From CAVVAL01 sp963740215 (GTDB lineage: Bacteria > Actinomycetota > Actinomycetes > Mycobacteriales > Cryptosporangiaceae), in contig CAVUDJ010000011.1 of assembly GCA_963740215.1 (NCBI GenBank), positions 186,001 to 250,000 on the forward strand: DNA of 64,000 nucleotides, in the 5' to 3' direction. Below the pieces are notes generated by a model that searched no databases, was not told where the DNA came from, and saw only the letters and a list, made by a program, of their open reading frames with translations. The first letter of the stretch is position 1, and each line of letters opens with the position of its first letter. Positions 17,633 through 26,837 of this stretch are shown here, piece by piece. A program made the translations under genes and the position numbers.

Positions 17633-17989
17633 TTACGTGGGGCCGTGGTAGGCCAGGTTCACGGCTAGGGCTGCCACCGCCAGGGAGAAGAATACGGCCC
17701 AGGGACCGACGTGGTAGTCGCGCGCCCGCAGGTGTGCACCGAACGCGCCGAGGAAGTAAAGCACGAGGCCGGCAGCCGCAAGTGTGCCCACCGCGGGCAG
17801 GGCGAACCCGACCAGCAGACCCACTGCGCCCGCTGCCAGCAGCGTCCCCAACGGCAGTGTCCACCACCGTGGCACGCGCAGCTTGTCCGCCTGCGTCTTG
17901 GGGTACTCGTGACCGATCAAATTCGCGACGGCGGCGACGCCGTTGACGGCCGAGGCGAGGAGGGTGACCGTGACGTAGGTGGCGAACAT
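17633..17989 (-). CDS. DoxX-family membrane protein
   Basis: A 118-residue four-helix membrane protein: MFATYVTVTLLASAVNGVAA, VANLIGHEYPKTQADKLRVP, WTLPLGTLLAAGAVGLLVGF, LAAAGLVLYFLGAFGAHLRA, DYHVGPWAVFFSLAVAALAV. The invariant small-residue-rich helices and the HLRARD turn are typical of DoxX-like proteins. GGAGAGG precedes the ATG. Members are linked to redox and membrane stress in mycobacteria, but its partner enzymes are not adjacent here. It converges with the acetyltransferase gene. Confidence 0.85.
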   Translation of the reverse strand: MFATYVTVTLLASAVNGVAAVANLIGHEYPKTQADKLRVPRWWTLPLGTLLAAGAVGLLVGFALPAVGTLAAAGLVLYFLGAFGAHLRARDYHVGPWAVFFSLAVAALAVNLAYHGPT

Positions 17990-18439
17990 GACCTCTCCAT
18001 CTCCGCGAGAACGAAGCTGCTCGTACTGCCTGACAGACGAGCCAGCGCCTCACGATGTGACAGCATTCGTAAACGCGACTCTGCAAGGCCATCCGCCAAA
18101 CTAAGGCTGGACGCCGCCAGATCATCCGCCACCTTGACCTGGACGCCGCCGCTTCGAGGCGTACAGGACAGCCGACTTCCAACGACTACAGGAAGTTCTC
18201 TATGGGGACTCTGTAGCTGTGATCTCGGTGGTCGGATCTGACCCGAGTTCTCACCGGCTTCGTGCCCTCAAGTTGACCTGTCGACCCGACCCGCCGAGAT
18301 CACCCTTCTCTCGGCGTGGCACTGATGGCGTGGTGACCTGATCAGGAGCTTGGCTTCGTCCCTCATCCCGTGCTTTCCAGGACGGCTGGCAGCGGCCGAC
18401 CTCGACAGCGACGGCACCAGCGCCTAGGATCACCGATCC
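17990..18439. other. Intergenic, no supported gene
   Basis: About 450 bp of somewhat AT-richer DNA. A leftward frame from 18132 (MADDLAASSLSLADGLAESR) runs antiparallel into the DoxX gene in another frame and has no homologue that can be recognised. It may be a decayed regulator. Confidence 0.35.
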
Positions 18440-19508
18440 ATGGATGACCCGACCGAGGCCTTGGCCGACCGGCTCTTCCGCGACGCGCTCGGTGCTCTCG
18501 AGCTTTACACCATCTACCTCGGCGAGCGGCTGGGTCTCTACCAGGCGCTGCACCAGGGAGGTCCCGCGACCTCGGCCGAGCTCGCCGCCCGCACCGGCAC
18601 CGCCGAACGGTACGTCCGCGAGTGGCTGGAGCACCACGCAGCAAGCGGGCTGCTCGAGGTTGACGACGTCGCCGCCGGTCCGCTCCAGCGCCGATACCGG
18701 CTACCGGCAGCCCACGCCCCGGTGCTCGCCGACCACGACGACGTCCTGTTCGCCGCGTACCGGGCGATCGACATCGTCCGCGCGGCTCGGCCGCTACCCG
18801 ACCTGGTCGACGCGTTCCGAACCGGCACCGCACCCCCGCCGCTGCCTTGGGGGCCCGAAGGCAGGGCCGCCGATAACCGCACGATCTACCTCACCCAGCT
18901 CGGCACCGAATGGCTGCCAGCGATCCCCGACATCGACCGCCGGCTCCGTGCCCAGCCACCGGCGCGCGTGGCCGACCTGGCATGCGGCATGGGCTGGTCG
19001 AGCATCGCCATCGCGCACGCCTACCCACTGGTCACCGTGGACGGATTCGACCTCGACGCCGCAGCGATCGCCGACGCCCGACGCAACGCGGCCGCCGAAG
19101 GGGTCGAACGACCGGGTGTCGTTCTCGGTCGCCGACGCCGCAACCGCTGGGCTGTCCGGCCGCTACGACCTGGTCACCATCCTGGAGGGCTTCCACGATA
19201 TGGCCCGCCCCGTCGACGTGCTGCGGGCGGTCCGGGCCTTGCTCGCCAACGGCGGATCGGTAGTCATGATCGACGAGAACGTCGCAGACCACTTCACCGC
19301 ACCCGCACCCGACCTGGAGCGCTACCACTACGGCTGGAGCGTGGTTTCCTGTCTACCCGGCGCCATGGGCGACCCGCAGACCGCCGCCACCGGCGCCGTG
19401 ATGCGCACTGCCACCGTACGCCGCTACGCCGAGGAGGCTGGCTTCCACGCCGTCGACGTGCTACCCATCCAGACGCCGACCTGGCGCTTCTACCAGTTGT
19501 ACCCCTAA
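18440..19508 (+). pseudogene. SAM-dependent methyltransferase with N-terminal winged helix, frameshifted
   Basis: ATG 18440 starts a winged-helix-like domain (EALADRLFRDALGALELYTI, LGLYQALHQGGPATSAELAA, RTGTAERYVREWLEHHAASG) followed by a class I methyltransferase: RVADLACGMGWSSIAIAHAY (motif I), VTVDGFDLDAAAIADARR (motif II acidic end). A single shift near 19107 leads to RVSFSVADAATAGLSGRYDL, VTILEGFHDMARPVDVLRAV and GGSVVMIDENVADHFTAPAP. The end is TWRFYQLYP at 19508. The restored protein has about 355 residues and resembles the actinobacterial Rv2258c-like group. The substrate is not known. Confidence 0.8.
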
Positions 19509-20167
19509 CCACTACGCAAGCACGACGGCCGGCGGGTCGTCGCCCACGAGCACCCCTCCTTCCCCATCATCGACTCAGCCGCCGCGATGACCCTGACACC
19601 GAGCGGGACCACTAACATGCGGAAACAACCCGCGACGGCAACGAGCGACCTGGTGCGACTGACCTTCGGCGTGGTTGCCGTCCAACTGGGCCGGCGAGGC
19701 GGGTAGCGTGCCGGCGTGAGCGATGACGCAACGCTGATCAGCCGGAGCTGCACAACCACCGCGCACAGCGACGGCGCTGCTGAAGCCGGTGCTGGTCACA
19801 GCCGGCCATAGCACGAACGGCTGCTGGCGTTCCGGGACATCGCCGCTGCCCGTCTCCGCCGCGGTGCCCCTCAGACCGGCTCGCCATAACGATCCGCCCA
19901 CGACGTCCCTAGCGAGGCGCTCGGCGAGCGCCTCGCTAAGGATTGAGCCGCCCAGCTCGCCGGCTCCGACGGCGGGCCAGGCGGCAGCGGGTCGCCTTCG
20001 CAGACTTCCTCGGGTGTGCCGGCGGGGAGGACCAGGACGAGTCATCCGATTCGGGTGAGGAGCACGGACATGGCGCGGTGTGAGGATTCTCCCGCGCCCG
20101 GCATCTGCGCGGCTACCAAGGACAGGTCGCCAGAACCGTCCGGGACCACCCAGACCAGGGAGGTTCG
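19509..20167. other. Intergenic, 660 bp, only a strong hairpin recognised
   Basis: No frame on either strand has recognisable motifs. A 13-bp hairpin at 19910-19938 suggests that a transcript ends here, perhaps that of a lost gene. Confidence 0.4.
19910..19938. terminator. Perfect 13-bp hairpin
   Basis: TAGCGAGGCGCTC, loop GGC, GAGCGCCTCGCTA: a perfect 13-bp stem with a 3-nt loop. It lies 400 bp after the methyltransferase stop, so which transcript it ends is unclear. Confidence 0.6.
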
Positions 20168-20440
20168 ATGGGCTGCTTGTTCGCGATCTTCGCCGGCATC
20201 TTTCCGCGACTCGCTCTATTCATCGTCTGGATCCTCCGGCCGAGGCTGGTCGACGCTGCCTTCGACACGTGGATCTTGCCGCTCCTGGGAATCGTCTTCT
20301 TCCCGTTCGCGACCCTTTTGTACGTGATCCTCTACACCCCGGGTATTGGGTTGACCGGCTGGGAGTGGTTCTGGGTGGTCGTGGCCGGCCTGTTCGATCT
20401 GGGCCATTGGGCCGCCGGTTTCCTGCAGCGACGGCGCTAG
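20168..20440 (+). CDS. Small conserved membrane protein of unknown function
   Basis: A 90-residue protein with three hydrophobic helices (CLFAIFAGIFPRLALFIVWI, TWILPLLGIVFFPFATLLYV, WFWVVVAGLFDLGHWAAGF) and a basic end (LQRRR). GGGAGG lies 5 nt before ATG 20168. The pattern of aromatic residues (GWEWFW) and the DLGHW motif are familiar from uncharacterised actinobacterial membrane proteins. No function can be assigned. It is not linked to its neighbours by overlap. Confidence 0.72.
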   Translation: MGCLFAIFAGIFPRLALFIVWILRPRLVDAAFDTWILPLLGIVFFPFATLLYVILYTPGIGLTGWEWFWVVVAGLFDLGHWAAGFLQRRR

Positions 20441-20714
20441 GTTTCGCGCGCTCGACGGTGTGAGCTCGCCGGGTCCTCGCGCCCGACAGTGGGGACGAGT
20501 CGAACTCGTTCACCAAGTCAGTCCACGCGTGCACTCTTGTCCGCATCATCCGTCGCCACCGCGTCGACGACTGACCGGGCTGACCGGCAGCGGCCGCGTA
20601 TCTGCACCGAGAATCGGCTTCGGCAGGACCACCGACAGCCAGTGGTGTTCTTCCTGTGTGGCGTCTTCCCGTAGGGCTGCTGGTCCCGACCTTGGTCGGT
20701 CGAGCGCCGGCCGC

Positions 20715-20748
20715 AGGTACGACCGTCGTACCTACCCGCCTGAGGCGG
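20715..20748 (-). terminator. Two hairpins downstream of the sugar-transport operon
   Basis: On the minus strand, directly after the kinase stop (20750), comes CCGCC-TCA-GGCGG (20748-20736). It is followed by a 19-bp palindrome, AGGTACGACGGTCGTACCT (20733-20715). Either could terminate the six-gene operon. Confidence 0.55.
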
Positions 20749-20749
20749 C

Positions 20750-21784
20750 TCAGCTGGCCCGTACCTCGCGGACGGCGGCGCTGCCCGCGGCGTACGCCGC
20801 GCGGAACTTCGTGACCGCGGCGTCGCCGGCAGCGATCTCGTCCAGCGCGAGCAGCGCGGCGCCCACCACCGGAGCCTCGGTCAGCGGAACGATCCGGGCC
20901 CGCGGCGCCTTGACCAGGATGCCGTCGCGGATCCGGACGTGGAGCCGGTCAGGCCCGGCGCGCAGCAGCCCGCCGCCGAGTACCACGTCCGGATCGGCGT
21001 CGACCAGATCCAACTGGACCAGTGTCGAGCGGACGAACGCGACCAGCTCGTCGGCGAGCCGGTCGATCAGCTCGCCGGCCACCGGGTCGCCCGCCTCCGC
21101 GGTGGCGTACACGACCGGTGGCAGCTCCACGAGCCGTGACTCCGGCAACTGCCGGCGGTGAATCGCTTCGGTCACGGCGGCCGCGGTCGGCAGCCCGAAG
21201 TACGCCGGCACGGCGTCGGTGAGCAGAGTCGGCTCGTCCCGGCCGTCCTCGCCACGGACCGCACTGGCCAGCGCCGCCAGCCCCAGGTCGTGCCCGCCGC
21301 CCCAGTCGCCGGAGATCGCGCCCAGGGCGGGAAACCGCACGACGGCCCCGCCCGGCGCGACGCCGACGCAGTTCACCCCGGCGCCGCAGACGACGGCTAC
21401 ACCCCAACCCCGGTCCGTGCCAGCGCGCAGCATCGCGAACGCATCATTGCGGACCACGGTTCGCCCCGCCCAGCCTCGGATACCTGCGGCGGCCGCGAGC
21501 GCCGCCTCCTCGTCCGGGTAGTCGGCGCCGGCCAGCGCGAGCATGGCCAGGCGCGGCCGGTTGCCGTCGACCCGGCCGGGTGCCTGGTCCAGCAGCCGCC
21601 GGTAGAGCACGTCGAGCAGCTCCATCGACCCGTCCACCCCCAGGTCCGCGGCGGAGCTGCCCGGTCCGCGGACCGCCGCCAGCGGCGTGCCGTCGACAGT
21701 CAGCAGCACCAGGTCGGTCTTGGAGTTGCCGCCGTCCACGGCGAGCAGGAGGTCGGCCTCACGGCGGGCCATCAGCACCGTCAT
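20750..21784 (-). CDS. BadF/BadG-type N-acetylglucosamine-kinase-like sugar kinase
   Basis: A 344-residue ASKHA-fold ATP-dependent kinase. LLLAVDGGNSKTDLVLLTVD is the phosphate-1 loop of the N-acetylglucosamine kinase family, SGDWGGGHDLGLAALA the sugar/phosphate-2 region, and DVVLGGGLLRAGPDRLHVRI the adenosine-binding loop. Length is normal. It would phosphorylate an imported sugar, GlcNAc in characterised relatives. ATG 21784 overlaps the permease stop (ATGA), so it is translated with the transporter. In an operon with a GH10 xylanase the usual substrate is unexpected, so another hexosamine or a xylose-derived sugar is possible. It is the last gene of the operon. Confidence 0.85.
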   Translation of the reverse strand: MTVLMARREADLLLAVDGGNSKTDLVLLTVDGTPLAAVRGPGSSAADLGVDGSMELLDVLYRRLLDQAPGRVDGNRPRLAMLALAGADYPDEEAALAAAAGIRGWAGRTVVRNDAFAMLRAGTDRGWGVAVVCGAGVNCVGVAPGGAVVRFPALGAISGDWGGGHDLGLAALASAVRGEDGRDEPTLLTDAVPAYFGLPTAAAVTEAIHRRQLPESRLVELPPVVYATAEAGDPVAGELIDRLADELVAFVRSTLVQLDLVDADPDVVLGGGLLRAGPDRLHVRIRDGILVKAPRARIVPLTEAPVVGAALLALDEIAAGDAAVTKFRAAYAAGSAAVREVRAS

Positions 21785-22686
21785 CCCTTGACCCCGGTCA
21801 GCGTCACGCCTTGGACGAACACCTTCTGCGCGGCGAAGAACAACGCGATCACCGGCAGCATGAACAGCACGGTCGCGGCCATGGTCAGGTTCCACTGCAC
21901 GTGATGGGTCTGCCGTAGGTTGGCCAGCGCGACCGAGACGGTCCAGGCGTTGGAGTTCTCCCCGGCGTACAACAGCGGCCCGAAGAAGTCGTTCCAGGCG
22001 TACAGGAAGCTGAACAGCGCGACGGCGGCGATCGCCGGCCGGGCCAGCGGTACCACCACCCGGGCGAGGATCCGGAACTCCCCGGCCCCGTCGATCCTGG
22101 CCGCGTCGACGTACTCCTGCGGGATGGTCAGGAAGAACTGCCGCAGCAGGAAGATCGAGAACGCATCGCCGAAGAAGCTCGGCACGATCAGCGGGGTCAG
22201 GTGCCCGACCCAGCCGAGCTTGGCGTACATCACGTACAGCGGCACGGCGGTCACCTGGGTCGGCAGCATCATCGTGGCCAGCACGAGCAGGAACGCCGCG
22301 CCCCTCCCGCGCCACTCGATCCGGGACAGCGCGTACGCCACCGGAACGCTGGAGATCACGGTGCCCACCGTGGAGAGTCCGGCGTAGAGCAGGGTGTTGC
22401 CGGTTGCCCGCAGCAGGTCGGTACGGGCGAACACGTCGAGGAGGTTGTGCCACCGGACCGGGTCGGGCCAGAGCCGCGGCGAGAGCGCCTGCGCGTCGCT
22501 CATCACGGCGGTGAGCGCGACGAACACCATCGGGGCGAGGAACGCCAGGGCCAGCGCGATCAGGATGCTCCGCTCTGCCATGACGGCCAGCAGGTTCTGC
22601 CGGCGCCGGACCCGGTTGGCCCGAGCGGCCGTCGGCGCGGTCGCCGGCGGCGCCGCGCCGCGCCGGGGCGCGTCCAGAACCACCAT
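21781..22686 (-). CDS. CUT1 sugar ABC transporter permease (MalG type)
   Basis: A 301-residue inner-membrane subunit with six helices, from MAERSILIALALAFLAPMVF to ATVLFMLPVIALFFAAQKVF. The EAA loop that docks the ATPase is EYVDAARIDGAGEFRILARV followed by VVPLARPAIAAVALF. The C-terminal VQGVTLTGVKG is the standard end of MalG-type permeases. ATG 22686 shares its A with the last base of the partner permease's TGA (TGATG), and the stop overlaps the kinase start. No ATPase gene is present. Actinomycetes normally use a shared MsiK ATPase. Confidence 0.93.
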   Translation of the reverse strand: MVVLDAPRRGAAPPATAPTAARANRVRRRQNLLAVMAERSILIALALAFLAPMVFVALTAVMSDAQALSPRLWPDPVRWHNLLDVFARTDLLRATGNTLLYAGLSTVGTVISSVPVAYALSRIEWRGRGAAFLLVLATMMLPTQVTAVPLYVMYAKLGWVGHLTPLIVPSFFGDAFSIFLLRQFFLTIPQEYVDAARIDGAGEFRILARVVVPLARPAIAAVALFSFLYAWNDFFGPLLYAGENSNAWTVSVALANLRQTHHVQWNLTMAATVLFMLPVIALFFAAQKVFVQGVTLTGVKG

Positions 22687-23657
22687 CACCGCACCCCCGG
22701 AACGTGGACCCAACGCCGGGACAGGACCAGCAGCGCGCCGGTGACGAGCAGCGCCACCGCGAACAGCAACACCGCCATCGCCGAGGCGTAACCCATCGCG
22801 AAATACTGGAAGCCCTGCTGGTAGAGCCAGACCGGGTAGAACAACGTGGACCCCTCCGGGTAGCCGAGGCTGGTGCCGTTGCCACCGCCGTTCGCGTCGC
22901 CGCCGCCGGCCACGGTCGCCGCGACGTAGCCCTGGGTGAAGTACTGCAGCCCGTCGATCACCGCGGTGACCACCGCGAACAGCATCACCGGGCTGACCGT
23001 CGGCAGCGTGACGTAGCGCATCCGGTGCCAGGCGTTGGCGCCGTCGAGGTCGGCGGCCTCGTACAGGTCGGTCGGCACGTCGAGGATCGCGGCCAGGAAG
23101 ATCACCATGATGGCGCCGATCCCCCACATCCCGAGCAGCACCAGTGCCGGCTTGGCGGTAGCCGGGTCGTCGAACCAGAGCGGCCGAGGCAGGTGCAGCC
23201 AGCCCAGGATCCGGTCGACCGGCCCGGTGGACGGGTTGAGCAGGTACACGAAGCCGAGCGTCGCGGCGACCGGCGGTGCCAGCGTCGGCAGGTAGAAGAT
23301 CGTACGCAGCACACTGGCGCCACGCCGGACCTTGCTCAGCATGTGCGCGACGCAGAACGCGAAGACCGTGGTGAGCGGTACCGCGACCACGATCATCCAG
23401 ACCGAGTTGAGAACCGACGGCAGGAAGTTCGGATCCTGGAGCATGTACCGGTAGTTGCCGAGCCCCACCGCGTGGGCCGGCGAGAGCAGGTCGTAGTGCT
23501 GGAAGGACAGGTAGACGGTGCTGACCAGCGGGTAGCCGAAGAAGACCAGGAATCCGATCAGCCAGGGACTCATCATCGTGAGGACGATGCCGCGCCGTCT
23601 CCAGTCGGCGGGCCGCCGCACGGGCTGGGATCGGACCCGTGCGGCGGCCGCCGTCAC
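22686..23657 (-). CDS. CUT1 sugar ABC transporter permease (MalF type)
   Basis: A 323-residue membrane subunit. Its first helix is IVLTMMSPWLIGFLVFFGYP, followed by the UgpA/MalF-like LVSTVYLSFQHYDLLSPAHA. The EAA loop is DLYEAADLDGANAWHRMRYV-TLPTVSP. A Gly/Asn-rich loop (AGGGDANGGGNG) before the last helices is a small lineage-specific insertion. GTG 23657 overlaps the TGA of the solute-binding-protein gene (GTGA), so it is translationally coupled. It forms the channel together with the MalG-type permease. Confidence 0.93.
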   Translation of the reverse strand: MTAAAARVRSQPVRRPADWRRRGIVLTMMSPWLIGFLVFFGYPLVSTVYLSFQHYDLLSPAHAVGLGNYRYMLQDPNFLPSVLNSVWMIVVAVPLTTVFAFCVAHMLSKVRRGASVLRTIFYLPTLAPPVAATLGFVYLLNPSTGPVDRILGWLHLPRPLWFDDPATAKPALVLLGMWGIGAIMVIFLAAILDVPTDLYEAADLDGANAWHRMRYVTLPTVSPVMLFAVVTAVIDGLQYFTQGYVAATVAGGGDANGGGNGTSLGYPEGSTLFYPVWLYQQGFQYFAMGYASAMAVLLFAVALLVTGALLVLSRRWVHVPGVR

Positions 23658-25003
23658 GGCGCACCCTTTCCGGCGGCCTGGGCCAGCTGCGCGTCGATCT
23701 GGCGGTCAGTGGCCTTCAGCCCGGCTGCGAGGTCCTGGGCGGAACCGGACTGGTACTTGTCGGTGAACGTGGCGAAGAGATCCTGGTTGGCACTGCCGGC
23801 CGCGGTGATCGGGATGGTCCCGGTCTTCGGGTGGGCGTAGATCCGCAGGAACGTGGCGAACTCCCGGTCGGCGGTCAGCGCCGGGTCCGACAGCGCCGCG
23901 GTCACCGTCGGCACGTTGCGGAGCGTGGTTGCCAGGCCCGCCTGGGCAGCGGTGTCGGTCGCCAGCCACCTGACCAGTTGCCAGGCCGCCTCGCGCCGCT
24001 TGCCGGAGGTGGTCTTCGGGATCCCGACCAGGTTCCCGGCGACGTAGCCGGCGCCGTACAGTCCCGGCTGCGCGTCGTCGACCGGGAACGGAGCGGTACC
24101 GAACCGCAGCGCTGGCTTGTCGCTGTGGATGAACGCGACCCGCCACTCGCCGTCGATCGCCATCGCGATCTTGCCGGTCTCGAAGAAGTTCGACGCCGAG
24201 AACTCGCTGGAGCCGGCGCCGGCCGTGAACCGTTTCAGCTTCGTGTAGCCGATCCGGTCGACGAACTGCTTCTGCCAGCGCAGCATCGCGGCCCAATGCG
24301 GGTCCTTCGCCAGGTTCGACCGGCCAGCGGGGTCGGTCCAGGTCGCTCCCCAGTTCGGTGCCACCGTCGACGGCGACATCTCGTAGAAGCCCCACAGCGG
24401 TACGAACCCGGCGACCCGGATGCTTCCGTCCGGGTTGTAGCTGGTCAGTCTGACCGCCATGTCGACCAGCTCGGACGCCGTCTTCGGCGGCGCTGTGTAC
24501 CCGGCCCTGGCGAGCAGGTCCTTGTTGTAGTAGAGCCCGTACGCGTCCGCGAGCGCCGGCATCGCGCAGCGGTGACCGTTGTACGTCGTGTACGCCTGCG
24601 ACGCCCGCGGGATCACGCCCAGGTCGACGCGGTCGCGCTTGAGGTACGCGCCGAGGTCGATCCAGGCCCCGCTGGCGCAGTAGCTGCCCAGCTTGTCGGG
24701 GGTGAACGAGAGGGTGACCTCCGCCGCATTGCCGCCCCGGATCGCCTTGACGATCTTGTCGTCGTCAATGGCCCCAACGTTCTTCACCGTGATCCACGGA
24801 TGCGAGGCGTGGAACCGGTCGAGCGTGGCGCCGAGCGCTTTCAGCTCTCGGTCGGTGTAGCCGCTCCACATCGTGATCGTCACGGGTGAGTGGTCGTTCG
24901 GGTCACCGAGCGGCTGCGCCGACGAGCCTGCCGACGTGCAACCGGCGAGCCCGGTCGCGGCGACGGCCACCGTCCCGACGACCGTGGCCAGTCGAGTCCT
25001 CAC
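23654..25003 (-). CDS. Sugar-binding lipoprotein (ABC transporter family 1 SBP)
   Basis: A 449-residue extracellular lipoprotein. The signal peptide TVVGTVAVAATGLAGC ends in a lipobox with Cys22 as the lipid-attached residue. The body is a cluster B/D periplasmic-binding fold: VTITMWSGYTDRELKALGAT, LPALADAYGLYYNKDLLARA, MAIDGEWRVAFIHSDKPALR, KRREAAWQLVRWLATDTAAQ. Aromatic residues in these stretches probably stack on the sugar. AGGAGG precedes GTG 25003. It is the specificity component of the downstream permeases. Its place after a GH10 enzyme suggests xylo-oligosaccharides, an inference only. Confidence 0.92.
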   Translation of the reverse strand: MRTRLATVVGTVAVAATGLAGCTSAGSSAQPLGDPNDHSPVTITMWSGYTDRELKALGATLDRFHASHPWITVKNVGAIDDDKIVKAIRGGNAAEVTLSFTPDKLGSYCASGAWIDLGAYLKRDRVDLGVIPRASQAYTTYNGHRCAMPALADAYGLYYNKDLLARAGYTAPPKTASELVDMAVRLTSYNPDGSIRVAGFVPLWGFYEMSPSTVAPNWGATWTDPAGRSNLAKDPHWAAMLRWQKQFVDRIGYTKLKRFTAGAGSSEFSASNFFETGKIAMAIDGEWRVAFIHSDKPALRFGTAPFPVDDAQPGLYGAGYVAGNLVGIPKTTSGKRREAAWQLVRWLATDTAAQAGLATTLRNVPTVTAALSDPALTADREFATFLRIYAHPKTGTIPITAAGSANQDLFATFTDKYQSGSAQDLAAGLKATDRQIDAQLAQAAGKGAP

Positions 25004-25052
25004 TGTTCCTCCTGCTGGGCTGGTTCTGCGGGGTGCATCAGGGATTGCCTGG

Positions 25053-26780
25053 TCAGCTCAGGGCGCTGAGCATCGAGCTGACCGCCTTCTTCGGCGCGAG
25101 GTTCGCGTCCCAGGGCAGCGCGTTTCCGGGCGACGGTGGGTAGTGGCCGACGTCGTTGGTGGAGCCGTACCGGTCGGTGTGCCCCCAGGCGGAGAAACCG
25201 GTGCAGTTCGGCTCGTCCCGGCAGACCTTGAGCTTGTCCGAGAACTCCTTGGCCTGGATGTTCGCCTCGCTGCTGCCGCTTCCGACCAGGACGTCCATCT
25301 CGGACACCCGGACGAGCAGACCGAGCTTGGCCACTGCCCGGACGTGCGCGCGGAACACGGCCGGGTCGGTACGGTCGCCCTTCTCGTACTCGTGGTTCTG
25401 GAAACCCACCCCGTCGATCGGGACACCGCGGGACTTCAGCCGCTTGAGCAGGTCGTACAGGGAGTTCCAGCGATCGCCGGCCTCCTCGACGCCGTACTCG
25501 TTCAGGTAGAGCTTTGCGGTCGGGTCGGCCCGGTGCGCCTCCCGGAACGCCAGGTCGATGTACTGCTCGCCCATCGCCTTGAACCAGAGGTTCGGCCGCA
25601 GGCCCTTCCTGGTGCTGTTGTAGTCGGGGTCGTCGTCGGACATCGGCTCGTTCACCACGTCCCACTCCGCGACCTTGCCCCGGAAGTGGCCGGCGACGCC
25701 GTCGATATGCGAGAGCATCACCTGCCGGCGCTGGTCCGAGGACATCGAGGCGCGCATCCAGGCCGGCAGCGCCTCGTGCCAGACCAGCGTGTGAGCGTGC
25801 ACGACGGCGTTGTTGGCCTTGGCGAAGTCGACGACCGCGTCGGCCTCGGCGAAGGCGAAGACGTTCGGCTGCGGGTGCACGAACTGCGGCTTGAGGTCGT
25901 TCTCCGGCGTCACGATGCTGAACTGCTGGCCGGACAGCGCCCGGTATCCGGTGTCGGAGAGCAGCGGGTGGTAGGCCAGCGCGGTGCCGATCCGGATCGG
26001 CCGGGAGAGCCGGTCGGCCTTCGCCCGCAGCGACCCGGCGTCCGGTGTCTGGGCCAGTGCCGGCGCGTTGTGCACCGTGACGCTGCCGCCGCCGACCGGT
26101 TCCGCGGTCAGCCCGGCGAGCGACCAGCCGCCGCCGAGCGCGGCGTCCGCTCCGAAGTAGACGTGACCGGTGGAGAAGACGCCGCGGTCGCTCTGCGCGG
26201 TCAGCTGCTTGCCGTTGGCGGACACGACCACCGTGCTGCCCTTGTGTGCGACCGTGATCGTCACGGTGCCCGAGTAGCCGCTGCCGTACGAGCCTGTGTA
26301 CTTCGGCTTGTCGGCCTTACCGTCCCAGATGGAGAGCTGGATCTTGCCGCCGCCGAGCACGCCGATCCGGACCCGCTTCGGCTCTTGGCGCCACTCGTCG
26401 TAGATCATCGGCGCGTGGCCGTAGAAGTCGAGGTACGCGTCCTTGGACCCGACACCGGCGAGGGTGGCGGTGACCTGGAAGTCACCGACCACGTCCAGGC
26501 GCGGGCCGCGCAGGTTGACCGGCGGGTTCGACGTTCCGCCGGTGCCGTTCTGGTTCACGATCGCCCGCCCGAGCGGCGAGATCTTCACCTGGCCGCCGCT
26601 GACGGTCGCGCCGGAGAAGTGCGACCAGTCGCGGCCTGCGATCAGGTCGGCGGCCGCGCCACGGTCCGCCGCGTCTGCTCCGGGCACGCGTAACGCTGCG
26701 GCGCCGAGCGCGATCGCCCCGGCCGCGGCCACTGCGGTCAGCAGCCAGGTCTTCCTCAGTCCAGTCTTCTTAGTTGCCAT
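25053..26780 (-). CDS. Secreted GH10 endo-1,4-beta-xylanase with N-terminal jelly-roll domain
   Basis: A 575-residue secreted enzyme. The signal peptide (TWLLTAVAAAGAIALGAAAL) is followed by a beta-sandwich of about 190 residues (45-235; SHFSGATVSGGQVKISPLGR, AHKGSTVVVSANGKQL) that looks like a concanavalin-type or carbohydrate-binding domain. The GH10 barrel occupies 255-575, with TPENDLKPQ, HAHTLVWHEALPAWM, acid/base Glu378 in AEWDVVNEP and nucleophile Glu494 in RVSEMDVLVG. It retains the VGFQNHEY histidine. The nucleophile motif SEMDV replaces the usual TELDV. It is second in the operon, 57 bp after the ROK gene, with a GAGGAGG ribosome site. It cleaves xylan or related beta-1,4-glycans outside the cell. 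Confidence 0.93.
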   Translation of the reverse strand: MATKKTGLRKTWLLTAVAAAGAIALGAAALRVPGADAADRGAAADLIAGRDWSHFSGATVSGGQVKISPLGRAIVNQNGTGGTSNPPVNLRGPRLDVVGDFQVTATLAGVGSKDAYLDFYGHAPMIYDEWRQEPKRVRIGVLGGGKIQLSIWDGKADKPKYTGSYGSGYSGTVTITVAHKGSTVVVSANGKQLTAQSDRGVFSTGHVYFGADAALGGGWSLAGLTAEPVGGGSVTVHNAPALAQTPDAGSLRAKADRLSRPIRIGTALAYHPLLSDTGYRALSGQQFSIVTPENDLKPQFVHPQPNVFAFAEADAVVDFAKANNAVVHAHTLVWHEALPAWMRASMSSDQRRQVMLSHIDGVAGHFRGKVAEWDVVNEPMSDDDPDYNSTRKGLRPNLWFKAMGEQYIDLAFREAHRADPTAKLYLNEYGVEEAGDRWNSLYDLLKRLKSRGVPIDGVGFQNHEYEKGDRTDPAVFRAHVRAVAKLGLLVRVSEMDVLVGSGSSEANIQAKEFSDKLKVCRDEPNCTGFSAWGHTDRYGSTNDVGHYPPSPGNALPWDANLAPKKAVSSMLSALS

Positions 26781-26837
26781 GTGCCAGTCCTCCTCGGGAC
26801 CGTGGCGGCGGACGCCTCGACCACGGCGTCCCGGCGC

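Noticed and set aside
17917..18132. Leftward 71-codon frame upstream of DoxX
   Set aside because: Half of it overlaps the DoxX gene in another frame and no homologue is recognised; only possibly a decayed regulator.
24873..26693. 606-codon plus-strand frame opposite GH10 and the binding protein
   Set aside because: Shadow of two well-supported minus-strand genes; no recognisable domain.
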